Shown here one piece after another: positions 55,139 through 64,000 of a DNA stretch of 64,000 nt. The stretch covers positions 62,001 through 126,000 of the forward strand of contig NZ_JACIGK010000008.1 of NCBI RefSeq assembly GCF_014197915.1, given 5' to 3'. Below the pieces are notes generated by a model. That model was given only the letters and a program-made list of their open reading frames with translations. It ran no database searches and was not told where the DNA came from. Position 1 is the first letter of the stretch. Each line of letters begins with the position of its first letter. This DNA comes from Roseospira visakhapatnamensis (GTDB lineage: Bacteria > Pseudomonadota > Alphaproteobacteria > Rhodospirillales > Rhodospirillaceae). The translations under genes were made by a program, and so were the position numbers.

Positions 55139-56057
55139 GGTCCGCCGGCATCGCCGCGCGATCGATGATCGCGCCCCGGTGCTGGATCACGGTGGCCGCC
55201 AGTCGAGCGGCGACCGCCGCCGCCGCCGCCGGATCCAGGGACGCCCGCGCCGCCAGATAGCCGGCGGCGAAGCTGTCACCGGCGGCGGTGGTGTCGACCA
55301 CACGGACCCCGGAGACGGCCGACACGGGAACCCATGTCCCGCCGGTGAGGACCAGACAGCCGGGCTCTTGCCGCTTCAAGACGATCTCCCGCGCCCCGGC
55401 GCGGGCCATCCGCTCCATCACCGCCGCCTCGTCCGCGTCGCCGTACAGGGCGCACACATCCTCGACCCCCGGCAGCAGGACATCGGCGCGGTCGAGGATC
55501 GCGTCATAGGCCGCCCGCGCGGTCTCCAGATCGGGCCACAGGCGCGGCCGCCAGTTGGTGTCGAAGGCCACCTGTCCGCCCCGCGCGCGCAGCCGATCCA
55601 GGAACGGCATCAGCACGGCGCGGCCGTCCGTTCCCCAGATGGCCAGGCTGATCCCCGACAGGTAGACCGTGCCGTAGCCTTCCAGGGCCTCCATCATCGC
55701 CGGGGCCGAGGGCAGGGTGAACAGCTCGCGCGCCGGCGCCGCGTCCCGCCAGTAAAGGAACCGCCGTTCCCCGGCGGCATCCGTCTCGATCATATAGAGG
55801 CCGGGCACGCGGCCGGGGACCCGCGCCACATGGGCGCAGTCCACCCGCTCCGCCGTCCAGGCCGCCACCATGGCGTCGCTGTGCGGGTCGTCGCCGAGCG
55901 CGGTGACGTAGTCCACCGGCGCCCCCAGGCGGGCCATGTAGACGGCCGTGTTCAGCGTATCGCCGCCATGACCCAGGGACAGGGTGCCCTCGGCGGTTCG
56001 GGACAGTTCGAGCATGCATTCGCCCAACAGGGCGGTGCGGGTCTTGAGGCTGGACAT
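55119..56057 (-). CDS. kdgK: 2-keto-3-deoxygluconate kinase
   Basis: PfkB-family kinase of 312 residues that phosphorylates 2-keto-3-deoxy-D-gluconate, the product of UxaA, to KDPG. Canonical motifs: [44 protein letters not shown] and the catalytic [14 protein letters not shown]. It therefore has the residues that the fused kinase domain next door lacks. ATG 56057 gives [18 protein letters not shown]; the upstream frame is not conserved and the ribosome binding site is weak. Its 3-prime end overlaps that of the convergent fusion gene by 20 bases. No Eda-type KDPG aldolase is visible in the window. Confidence 0.9.
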   Translation of the reverse strand: MSSLKTRTALLGECMLELSRTAEGTLSLGHGGDTLNTAVYMARLGAPVDYVTALGDDPHSDAMVAAWTAERVDCAHVARVPGRVPGLYMIETDAAGERRFLYWRDAAPARELFTLPSAPAMMEALEGYGTVYLSGISLAIWGTDGRAVLMPFLDRLRARGGQVAFDTNWRPRLWPDLETARAAYDAILDRADVLLPGVEDVCALYGDADEAAVMERMARAGAREIVLKRQEPGCLVLTGGTWVPVSAVSGVRVVDTTAAGDSFAAGYLAARASLDPAAAAAVAARLAATVIQHRGAIIDRAAMPADLMPPPT

Positions 56058-56236
56058 GACAGGGCCTGGGGATCGGGAGGATGGGGACTGGGGAGCACGC
56101 GGGACGGGCCGCCACCTGGTCTCGGGCGGTCGCGGCCACGGGGCGACCCGGCAGGGGCCCATAGCTCCTACACCACTTCAGGCGCCCGATCCAACGCCAT
56201 CCCGCGTACGACCGCACCCGACCCCGGACATGCAAA

Positions 56237-56267
56237 CCCCCGGCGGGCCGGGCGGGCTCGCCGGGGG
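56237..56267 (-). terminator. Probable terminator of ccoNOQP
   Basis: Perfect 9-bp stem CCCCCGGCG (56237-56245) / CGCCGGGGG (56259-56267), 64 bases after the ccoP stop on the minus strand, followed in that sense by a short TTT. The stem is very strong but the T-run is poor. Confidence 0.5.
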
Positions 56268-56330
56268 GGGACGGTCGGTCTGCATGACTGCCGCTCGTTT
56301 GCGGGTCGCGTGACGAGCGAGGCCTCGTGC

Positions 56331-57209
56331 CTACTGTCCGACACCGAGGGAATAGACGTAGACCGCCAACTGCTTGATCTCCTCGTCCGACAGCCGGCCT
56401 TCCCAGGGCGGCATGACGCCATGCTGCGGCTTGTAGACCTGCGCGGCGATATCCTCCCTGTCGCCGCCGTACAGGAAGATGCGGTTGTTCAGCGGCGGGC
56501 CACCCAGCATGAGGTTGCCGTTGCCCTCCGGGCTCTTGGCGTCGGGACTGTGGCAGACGGCGCAATGCTGCACGAACAGATCCTGGCCCGGTCCCTCGCT
56601 GGCCCGGCCATGGGACAGGTCGTAGACATAGCCGGCCACGGTGTCGATTTCCTCGGGCGTCAGGATCTCCCACTCGCCGAAGGCCGTCATCTCGCTGAAG
56701 CGGGTGTCGTCGTTGGTCTGGTCGCGGACGCCGTGGCGGATGGTGGTGACGATGGCGTCCAGGGTTCCCCCCCAGATCCATTCGTCGTCGGCCAGGGTGG
56801 GGTAGCCGTAGGCGCCGGCGCCACCGGTCTGATGACAGGGGGCGCAGTTTTCCTTGAACAGCACCTCGCCGCCGCGCATGGCGTAGGAGCGCAGCGTGTC
56901 GTCCTCCAGCACGGCGCCGACATCCTTGGCGGCGATCTGGGTCAGCCACGTGGAGCGGGCCGCGCGGGCTTCGTCCAACTGGTCGTCGAGGTCGCTGCGC
57001 GCGTTCCAGCCGGTGACGCCGTTGAAGAAGCCCGCCATGGCCGGCCAGGACGGATAAGCCAGGCTGTAGACGACGGACCAGGCGATGCAGATGTAGAACA
57101 CCCAAACCCACCACCTGGGCAGCGGCGTGTTCAGCTCCTTGATGCCGTCCCACTCGTGCCCGGTGGTTTTCCGCCCGGTGATCTCGTCCCACTCAGGTTT
57201 GCTGGCCAT
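56331..57209 (-). CDS. ccoP: Cytochrome cbb3 oxidase dihaem subunit CcoP
   Basis: A 292-residue membrane-anchored dihaem cytochrome c (FixP) that passes electrons to CcoO/CcoN. One N-terminal membrane helix (PRWWVWVFYICIAWSVVYSLAYP) is followed by two haem domains with CAPCH and CAVCH; methionine ligands are likely in FSEMTAFGEW and GVMPPWEGRLS. GGAGGAG lies eight bases before ATG 57209, which is 4 bases after the ccoQ stop. Last gene of ccoNOQP. Confidence 0.95.
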   Translation of the reverse strand: MASKPEWDEITGRKTTGHEWDGIKELNTPLPRWWVWVFYICIAWSVVYSLAYPSWPAMAGFFNGVTGWNARSDLDDQLDEARAARSTWLTQIAAKDVGAVLEDDTLRSYAMRGGEVLFKENCAPCHQTGGAGAYGYPTLADDEWIWGGTLDAIVTTIRHGVRDQTNDDTRFSEMTAFGEWEILTPEEIDTVAGYVYDLSHGRASEGPGQDLFVQHCAVCHSPDAKSPEGNGNLMLGGPPLNNRIFLYGGDREDIAAQVYKPQHGVMPPWEGRLSDEEIKQLAVYVYSLGVGQ

Positions 57210-57213
57210 CGTC

Positions 57214-57381
57214 TCACTCCTCCACGGCATCGTCGTCCCGCAGGGGGATCATCGCGTCATCCTCGAACCGCCGCTTGTTGCTGGGCCGATAGGCCCACCA
57301 GACGGTGCCCAGGAAGAGCAGCATCAGCCACAGGCCCCAGAACTGGCGGAGAAAGTCAGACACCCCTTGAAGACCGTCCAT
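57214..57381 (-). CDS. ccoQ: Cytochrome cbb3 oxidase small subunit CcoQ
   Basis: A 55-residue membrane peptide starting MDGLQGVSDFLRQFWG, with one transmembrane helix (LWLMLLFLGTVWWAY) and a charged tail ending in DDDAVEE. The RPSNKRRFEDDAMIPLRDDD tail is typical of FixQ/CcoQ, which stabilises the complex. AAGGAG lies eight bases upstream of the ATG. Located exactly between ccoO and ccoP, as in other alphaproteobacteria. Confidence 0.92.
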   Translation of the reverse strand: MDGLQGVSDFLRQFWGLWLMLLFLGTVWWAYRPSNKRRFEDDAMIPLRDDDAVEE

Positions 57382-57405
57382 CGGTCCACTCCTTCGTTCC
57401 GGCGA

Positions 57406-58200
57406 TCAGCGAATCCACTCGGTGCGGCTTTCGTCATCCACCTGGGTGAAGTCCACCATGGTCCCCAGCACCTGGAGATAGGCGACCAGGGCGTCCATTT
57501 CGGTGATCATCTCCGGATTGCCGTCCAGGTCGCCCAGCGCCATGTTGGTGACCTCGTCCTCGGCCCGGTCGGGACCGAAGGCGACGTCCGAATAGCGGGC
57601 CACCAGGGCGTCGGTATCGGCGTCCGGGGTGGCCTGGGCTTCCAGGTCGGCGACGGCGTTTTCGATGGCGCCCTCGACGGGCGTATAGGTCTCGCCGCGT
57701 CCCACGACATCCAGGGTGGCCATGTGCGCGGCAATGCCGTCATAGGACAACGGCCGCTGGGCCAGGTGGGGATAGCCGGGCATGATCGATTCCGGCACCA
57801 CCGAACGCGGATCGATCAGGTGGCGGGTGTGCCAGTCGTTGGAGTACTTGCCCCCCACCCGCGCCAGATCCGGTCCGGTGCGCTTGGACCCCCACTGGAA
57901 CGGATGATCGAACTTGCTCTCGGCGGCCAGGGAATAGTGGCCGTAGCGTTCGATCTCGTCCCGGAACGGCCGGATCATCTGGCTGTGACAGTTGTAGCAG
58001 CCCTCGCGGACGTAGATGTCGCGCCCGGCCAGTTCCAGCGGCGTATAGGGGCGCACCCCGCGCACGGTTTCGATGGTCGACTTGATGGAGAACAGGGGCA
58101 CGATCTCCACCAGGCCGCCCACGGCCACCGTCACGAAAATGCCGACCACCAGGAGGAAGACGTTGGTTTCGATCTTCTCGTGATGCTTGATGAGGCTCAC
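57406..58200 (-). CDS. ccoO: Cytochrome cbb3 oxidase monohaem subunit CcoO
   Basis: A 264-residue membrane-anchored cytochrome c (FixO). The N-terminal helix VFLLVVGIFVTVAVGGLVEIVPL anchors it; haem binds at CYNCH in the conserved GRDIYVREGCYNCHSQMIRPFRDE; RTGPDLARVGGKYSNDWHTRHLIDPRSVVPESIMPGYPHL is the family core with the methionine ligand. The stretch ~165-225 is an acidic insertion-like region (TPDADTDALVARYSDV). Fourteen bases after ccoN. Confidence 0.95.
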   Translation of the reverse strand: MSLIKHHEKIETNVFLLVVGIFVTVAVGGLVEIVPLFSIKSTIETVRGVRPYTPLELAGRDIYVREGCYNCHSQMIRPFRDEIERYGHYSLAAESKFDHPFQWGSKRTGPDLARVGGKYSNDWHTRHLIDPRSVVPESIMPGYPHLAQRPLSYDGIAAHMATLDVVGRGETYTPVEGAIENAVADLEAQATPDADTDALVARYSDVAFGPDRAEDEVTNMALGDLDGNPEMITEMDALVAYLQVLGTMVDFTQVDDESRTEWIR

Positions 58201-58214
58201 GGTTTCATCCCCCC

Positions 58215-59717
58215 TTACTGCTGGCTGCCGACGGTGGCGCCGCCGGACACACCCTGGGGCACGCCCCGCGGGGCACCCTCGGCCACGTCGCCCTTGATGG
58301 TGCGATAGATGTTGTAGGCCATGATCAAGGCGCCGGCGATGAACAGCAGGCCGCCGGTGGCGCGGATGATGTAGTAGGGGTGCATGGCCTCCACCGACTC
58401 GATGAACGAGTACTGCAGGAAGCCCAGCTCATCGTAGGCGCGCCACATCAGGCCCTGCATGATGCCCGACACCCACATGGAGGTGATGTAGAGCACGATG
58501 CCCAGGGTGGCGATCCAGAAGTGCAGCGAGACCAGCCGCGTCGAATACAGCGACCGCCGCTTCCACAGCGCCGGCACCATGTAGTAGAGCGCGCCGAAGG
58601 AGATGAAGGCCACCCAGCCAAGCGCGCCCGAGTGCACGTGGCCGACGGTCCAGTCGGTGTAGTGGGACAGCGAGTTGACCGCCTTCACCGACATCATCGG
58701 ACCCTCGAAGGTGGACATGCCGTAGAAGCCGACGGACACCACCAGGAAGCGCAGCACCGGGTCGGTGCGCAGCTTGTCCCAGGCTCCGGACAACGTCATC
58801 AGGCCGTTGATCATGCCGCCCCACGAGGGCATCCACAGCATCACCGAGAACACCATGCCCAGCGTCTGCGCCCAGTCGGGCAGGGCGGTGTAGTGCAGGT
58901 GATGGGGGCCGGCCCAGATGTAGAGGAAAATCAGCGCCCAGAAGTGCACGATCGACAGGCGGTAGCTGTAGACCGGCCGGTTGGCCTGCTTGGGCACGAA
59001 GTAGTACATGATGGCCAGGAAGCCGGCGGTCAGGAAGAAGCCCACCGCGTTGTGCCCATACCACCACTGGGTCATCGCGTCCTGCACGCCGGAGAACAGG
59101 CTGTAGGACTTGGTCCAGCTGTCGCCGCCCAGCACCGCCACCGGCACCGCCATGTTGTTGCCCAGGTGTAGCAGGGCGATGGTGACGATGAAGGCCAGGA
59201 AGAACCAGTTGGCCACGTAGATGTGGGGTTCGCGGCGCTTCAGCAGGGTTCCCACGAAGGCTGCCAGATACAGCACCCACACCAGGGTCAGCCACAGGTC
59301 GGCGTACCATTCGGGCTCGGCGTACTCGCGGCTCTGCGTGACGCCGGTGACGTAGCCCACGGCCGCCAGGACGATGAACAGCTGAAATCCCCAGAACAGG
59401 AAATAGCCGAGGGCATCGCCGCCGTACATCCGCGCCCGGGACGTCCGCTGCACCACGTAAAGCGACGTGGCGAACAACACGTTGCCGCCGAAGGCGAAGA
59501 TCACCGCCGAGGTGTGCAGCGGCCGCAGGCGGCCGAAGGTGGTCCAGGGCAGGTCAAGATTGAGGGCCGGGAAGGCCAGCTGCCAGGCGATGAAGTCGCC
59601 CACGAAAAAGCCCACGATGCCCCAGAACACCGATGCCAGCACGAACAGCCGGATCGGACCCTCCGCGTAGGGCACCGAGCCCCGGCCGTTGTCTCGGGCC
59701 ATGGTTGCCTGCGTCAC
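58215..59717 (-). CDS. ccoN: Cytochrome cbb3 oxidase catalytic subunit CcoN
   Basis: A 500-residue haem-copper oxidase subunit I (FixN) with about 12 membrane helices, containing the oxygen-reducing haem b3-CuB site. Histidine ligands are visible in [52 protein letters not shown] and [19 protein letters not shown]. cbb3 oxidases have high oxygen affinity and serve microaerobic respiration. The start is GTG (MTQATMARD) with GGGGAGG five bases upstream; an ATG 15 bases in lacks a site. It heads ccoNOQP behind a long leader with a FixK/FNR box at 60099. Confidence 0.96.
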   Translation of the reverse strand: MTQATMARDNGRGSVPYAEGPIRLFVLASVFWGIVGFFVGDFIAWQLAFPALNLDLPWTTFGRLRPLHTSAVIFAFGGNVLFATSLYVVQRTSRARMYGGDALGYFLFWGFQLFIVLAAVGYVTGVTQSREYAEPEWYADLWLTLVWVLYLAAFVGTLLKRREPHIYVANWFFLAFIVTIALLHLGNNMAVPVAVLGGDSWTKSYSLFSGVQDAMTQWWYGHNAVGFFLTAGFLAIMYYFVPKQANRPVYSYRLSIVHFWALIFLYIWAGPHHLHYTALPDWAQTLGMVFSVMLWMPSWGGMINGLMTLSGAWDKLRTDPVLRFLVVSVGFYGMSTFEGPMMSVKAVNSLSHYTDWTVGHVHSGALGWVAFISFGALYYMVPALWKRRSLYSTRLVSLHFWIATLGIVLYITSMWVSGIMQGLMWRAYDELGFLQYSFIESVEAMHPYYIIRATGGLLFIAGALIMAYNIYRTIKGDVAEGAPRGVPQGVSGGATVGSQQ

Positions 59718-60456
59718 TGCCGCCTCCCCTGAATACCCGGGACAAAACCCGGAAGACGATGCCTCGGAAATACAATACCCGTTTTACGTCCAGAAGGGAC
59801 TCTGTTTCCGGCCATTGGCCCCGCGTGTGGACACGTCCTTCGGCGCGTCGTCACGCAGCCCGACCTTTGAGACGCTGTCTCGGCGGTGGCTGACGCCCTG
59901 ATCCCTGGCACGCCGGGATCGGGGCGCGGTGGCGAAGCGGGATGGCCGTCGTTGGCCCGTTGTCACCTCCACGGCGGGCCGGTTGGCGGCCGGATCGGGA
60001 GAACGATCGACCATCCTCCCGACACCGAGTCCGGTCCGGAGGCCACCCGACCCGACCCCGGATCGCCCGACTATGCGCCGACGCTCGCGGACCGACCATT
60101 GATCTGAGTCAAAAGGGGGCGTGAATCCGGACCGAACGGGCGTTTTTCGGGGGCCGCCCGCAAGCCTTTCAGACCGGGCGTGGGTCGAGGGTTCGAGCCT
60201 TGAAGAGACCACGATTGCCGGTGTGGCCAGTCGTGCCAATGATTGTTACTGTTGCCGCGACTGCTCATGGTGACGTGGTGGGGATCGGCGCCGTGGATCC
60301 TGAGGCAAAGGCGCCCGGCGACCCTGGTCTCGATAGCGGTGCCGCCATCCCCATCGTCCAGAATGCCCGGCGCGTCCGGACACCCCTGCCGGGTCATGCC
60401 GCCGGTCGCTCCTCCACCATGGTTCTCCTTTCTCTCGTCTCGGGATTCCGTGTCGC
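59718..60456. other. Divergent intergenic region between ccoN and sppA
   Basis: About 740 bases with no supported gene. It contains the FixK/FNR box at 60099-60112 and a fitting -10 sequence, implying a ~345-base leader for ccoN. No short ORF in that leader has a convincing ribosome binding site. The sppA promoter would be in the right-hand third; I see none clearly. Confidence 0.4.
60070..60112 (-). promoter_or_regulatory. FixK/FNR-type promoter of ccoNOQP
   Basis: TTGATCTGAGTCAA (60099-60112) is an excellent FixK/FNR anaerobox (TTGAT-N4-GTCAA). On the minus strand CATAGT (60075-60070) lies where a -10 box should be, putting the box centre about 42 bases before the start, the class II activator position. 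On the plus strand no -10 fits, so the site most likely drives the cbb3 genes under low oxygen. Confidence 0.75.
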
Positions 60457-62313
60457 ATGTTTCGATTCCTCGGCAAGCTGATCATTGGCCTTCTGGCCCT
60501 GGTGGGCGGCCTCGTCGTGGTGACCGCAATCGTGGTTGCCCTGGTGTTGCCCAACCTGATGCCCCAGCGCGACCCCCTGCCCGGGGCCATGGTGCTGACC
60601 GTCGACCTGGACCAGGACCTGTCCGAGGGTGAGGACGATCCCTGGCTCGGGCTGGGGGATGGAGCGCTGCCGCTGCGGACGGTGCTGGACGGGCTGGAGC
60701 GGGCGGCGCGCGACGATCGCGTGCTCGGCCTGGTGGCGCGGGTGCGGACGCCGACGATGGGGCTGGCCCAGGCCCAGGAACTGCGGGACGCCGTCCACGC
60801 CTTCCGGACCCAGGGCAAGCCGACCTTCGTTCATGCCGATACCCTGACGGCGGGCGGCGGCAACGGCACCCTGGCCTACTATCTGGCCTCGGCCTTCGAG
60901 GATGTGTGGCTTCAGCCGTCCGGAGAGGTGGGCCTCACCGGCCTGGCCCTGGAGGTTCCCTTCATCGCCAAGGCCCTGCGGGACTGGGGCCTGCGATTCG
61001 AGGGCGAGGCCCGTCACGAGTTCAAGGGGGTCCTCGCCGGCCTGCAGGACGACAGCATGCGCCCGGCGCAGGCCCAGAACATGGGGCGCCTGGTGGCGTC
61101 GTGGTTCGATCAGGTGGTCGCCGACGTGTCGGCGGCGCGGGACATCCCGGTGGGTGACCTGACGGCCGTCATCGACCGGGCGCCGTTGCTGGCGCCGGTG
61201 GCCCAGGAGGTCGGCCTGATCGACCGCCAGGGCTATCACGACGAGTTCAAGGACGCCGTCCAGGAGGCGCTCGGCGAGCATGACGAGGTATCGGTGACCG
61301 CCTACATGGCCCGGGAGGACAGCGCGGAGCCCGAGGACGCGCGCCGGCTGGCGCTGATCCACGGGGTCGGCGCGGTGACCTTCGGCGACGACGACGATCG
61401 TCCGTCGTTCTCGCGGGGCCTGAGCGCCGAGGGCCTGGAGTCCGCCATTCACGAGGCGGTGGAGGACGAGCGGGTCGCCGCCATCGTGCTGCGCCTGGAC
61501 AGCCCGGGGGGCGACTACGTCGCCTCCGACCGCGCCCGCCGCGCCGTGGCCATGGCGCGGGAACGCGGCACGCCGGTCATCGTCTCCATGGGCAACGTGG
61601 TGGCGTCCGGCGGCTACTTCATCGCCCTGGAGGCCGACCAGATCGTCGCCTCGCCTGCCACCGTCACCGGCTCCATCGGCGTCGCCGCCGGAAAGCTGGT
61701 GTTGGAAGGGTTCTGGGCGGAGCAGGGGGTGTCCTGGGCGGCCCTGGACGAGGGCGCCAACGCCGCCATGTGGAGTTCCAACCGTGGCTTCTCGGCGGCC
61801 GCGCGCCGGGCGCTCGACCGGCGCCTGGACCAGATTTACGCCGACTTCACCACGCGTGTTGGGCAAGCCCGGGAGTTGACCCTGGCGGGCGTGGACGAGG
61901 TCGCGCGGGGGCGGGTGTTTTCGGGGGCCGATGCCCTTGAGGTCGGCCTCGTGGATCGTCTGGGGGGCCTGCGCGAGGCCCTGCGGGTGGCCCGCGAGGC
62001 GGCGGCGCTGCCGGCCGACGAGGCGGTGGTGGTGGCGCCCTATCCGGAGCCGCGGCCGCCGATCGAACGGGTGCTGGACCTGCTGGAGGATCGCGGTGGT
62101 CTGCCCGGGTTGGCGGCCCTGGCCGGCGCTCAGGCCGAGCACCTGCGCCTGCTGGCCACCCTGGGGCCGGTGCTGGAACCCGCCGCTGCGCTGGCGGGGC
62201 GGTTGCGGGCGTCCGGCCTGATGGCGCCGCCATCCGGCGCGGCGGATCCGGTGCGTCTACACTACGGCGGACCGCATGGTCTGGCCGGGGGCGAGGGGAT
62301 GTCGCGTCCCTGA
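60457..62313 (+). CDS. sppA: Signal peptide peptidase SppA (long, 67K type)
   Basis: Membrane-bound serine protease of 618 residues that degrades cleaved signal peptides. One N-terminal membrane helix (LIIGLLALVGGLVVVTAIVVALVLP) is followed by two tandem S49 domains. The general-base lysine should be that of HEFKGVLAGLQDDSM in the first domain and the nucleophile the serine in MGNVVASGGYFIAL of the second; VLRLDSPGGDYVASD and ATVTGSIGV are further family marks. Length matches the E. coli protein. The C-terminal ~90 residues are Pro/Ala-rich. The chosen ATG follows a weak ribosome binding site. Confidence 0.93.
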   Translation: MFRFLGKLIIGLLALVGGLVVVTAIVVALVLPNLMPQRDPLPGAMVLTVDLDQDLSEGEDDPWLGLGDGALPLRTVLDGLERAARDDRVLGLVARVRTPTMGLAQAQELRDAVHAFRTQGKPTFVHADTLTAGGGNGTLAYYLASAFEDVWLQPSGEVGLTGLALEVPFIAKALRDWGLRFEGEARHEFKGVLAGLQDDSMRPAQAQNMGRLVASWFDQVVADVSAARDIPVGDLTAVIDRAPLLAPVAQEVGLIDRQGYHDEFKDAVQEALGEHDEVSVTAYMAREDSAEPEDARRLALIHGVGAVTFGDDDDRPSFSRGLSAEGLESAIHEAVEDERVAAIVLRLDSPGGDYVASDRARRAVAMARERGTPVIVSMGNVVASGGYFIALEADQIVASPATVTGSIGVAAGKLVLEGFWAEQGVSWAALDEGANAAMWSSNRGFSAAARRALDRRLDQIYADFTTRVGQARELTLAGVDEVARGRVFSGADALEVGLVDRLGGLREALRVAREAAALPADEAVVVAPYPEPRPPIERVLDLLEDRGGLPGLAALAGAQAEHLRLLATLGPVLEPAAALAGRLRASGLMAPPSGAADPVRLHYGGPHGLAGGEGMSRP

Positions 62314-62380
62314 CGCCGGCGCCCGATGTCACGCGACCCGCGTGCGCGACATGCGGGGGTGACGGCCCCGGGTGGGCGCG

Positions 62381-64000
<1,620 letters not shown>

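Noticed and set aside
60394-62142. 582-residue minus-strand frame opposite sppA
   Set aside because: Antisense shadow of sppA with no domain or start site.

Overview
The window is about 64 kb of very GC-rich DNA (non-coding parts included) from an alphaproteobacterium, most likely a member of the Rhodospirillales (Rhodospira/Roseospira/Rhodospirillum-like). This rests on gene content: a complete ethylmalonyl-CoA pathway core (ecm, ccr, mcd) next to hupB and a tRNA-Val, a split F1 ATP synthase operon atpHAGDC, a cbb3 oxidase operon ccoNOQP behind a FixK/FNR box, a homodimer-type pyruvate:ferredoxin oxidoreductase, betaine-lipid genes btaAB and several TRAP transporters. The species assignment is an inference.

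Layout. 0-2.3 kb: an orphan STAS protein and a translationally coupled spermidine unit speD-speE. 2.6-9.5 kb: a three-gene electron-transfer unit (GltD-like flavoprotein with extra Fe-S clusters, pyruvate:ferredoxin oxidoreductase, dihydroorotate-dehydrogenase-like protein). 9.9-14.8 kb: two tandem 667-residue chemoreceptors with almost identical signalling halves. 15.3-19.4 kb: a TRAP transporter dctPQM and an enol-lactonase-like hydrolase. 19.7-20.9 kb: an HD-GYP response regulator. 20.9-22.8 kb: btaAB. 23.2-24.6 kb: rpmE, an AhpD-like protein and a periplasmic cytochrome c. 25.3-30.7 kb: atpHAGDC, interrupted between atpD and atpC by a repeat element. 31.2-32.0 kb: tRNA-Val(TAC) and HU. 32.5-38.4 kb: ecm, divergent from ccr-mcd-DUF3126. 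38.6-41.7 kb: a ProXWV-type glycine betaine/proline ABC transporter. 41.8-45.5 kb: a DUF4336 protein, a haloacid dehalogenase and a lytic transglycosylase. 45.7-56.1 kb: a sugar-acid (L-galactonate/hexuronate type) catabolic locus with GntR regulator, Zn-dehydrogenase, TRAP transporter, uxaA, uxaB, a classical KDG kinase, and a divergent gene encoding a PfkB-type kinase domain fused to methylglyoxal synthase. 56.3-59.7 kb: ccoNOQP. 60.5-62.3 kb: sppA. 62.4 kb to the edge: the C-terminal part of a hybrid histidine kinase.

How the parts work together. The sugar-acid locus reads as one regulon: TRAP uptake, oxidation to tagaturonate (Zn-dehydrogenase), reduction to altronate (UxaB), dehydration to 2-keto-3-deoxygluconate (UxaA) and phosphorylation (KdgK). 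The GntR gene and the divergent kinase-MGS fusion share a conserved upstream motif, so I infer that the fusion belongs to this regulon. The fusion is the most unusual coding sequence in the window: it joins sugar-acid phosphorylation, or a degenerate kinase fold, to an intact methylglyoxal synthase. Acetyl-CoA/C2 assimilation (ecm/ccr/mcd), pyruvate-ferredoxin redox chemistry, microaerobic respiration and ATP synthesis fit a versatile, probably phototrophic or facultatively anaerobic lifestyle.

Non-coding novelty. Two copies of a ~140-bp palindrome-rich repeat sit in opposite orientation at 16.4 kb (supplying the dctP stop codon) and at 30.1 kb (splitting atpD from atpC). A different three-way-junction repeat sits at 42.6 kb over the haloacid dehalogenase stop codon. 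No CRISPR array, transposase or phage gene was seen.
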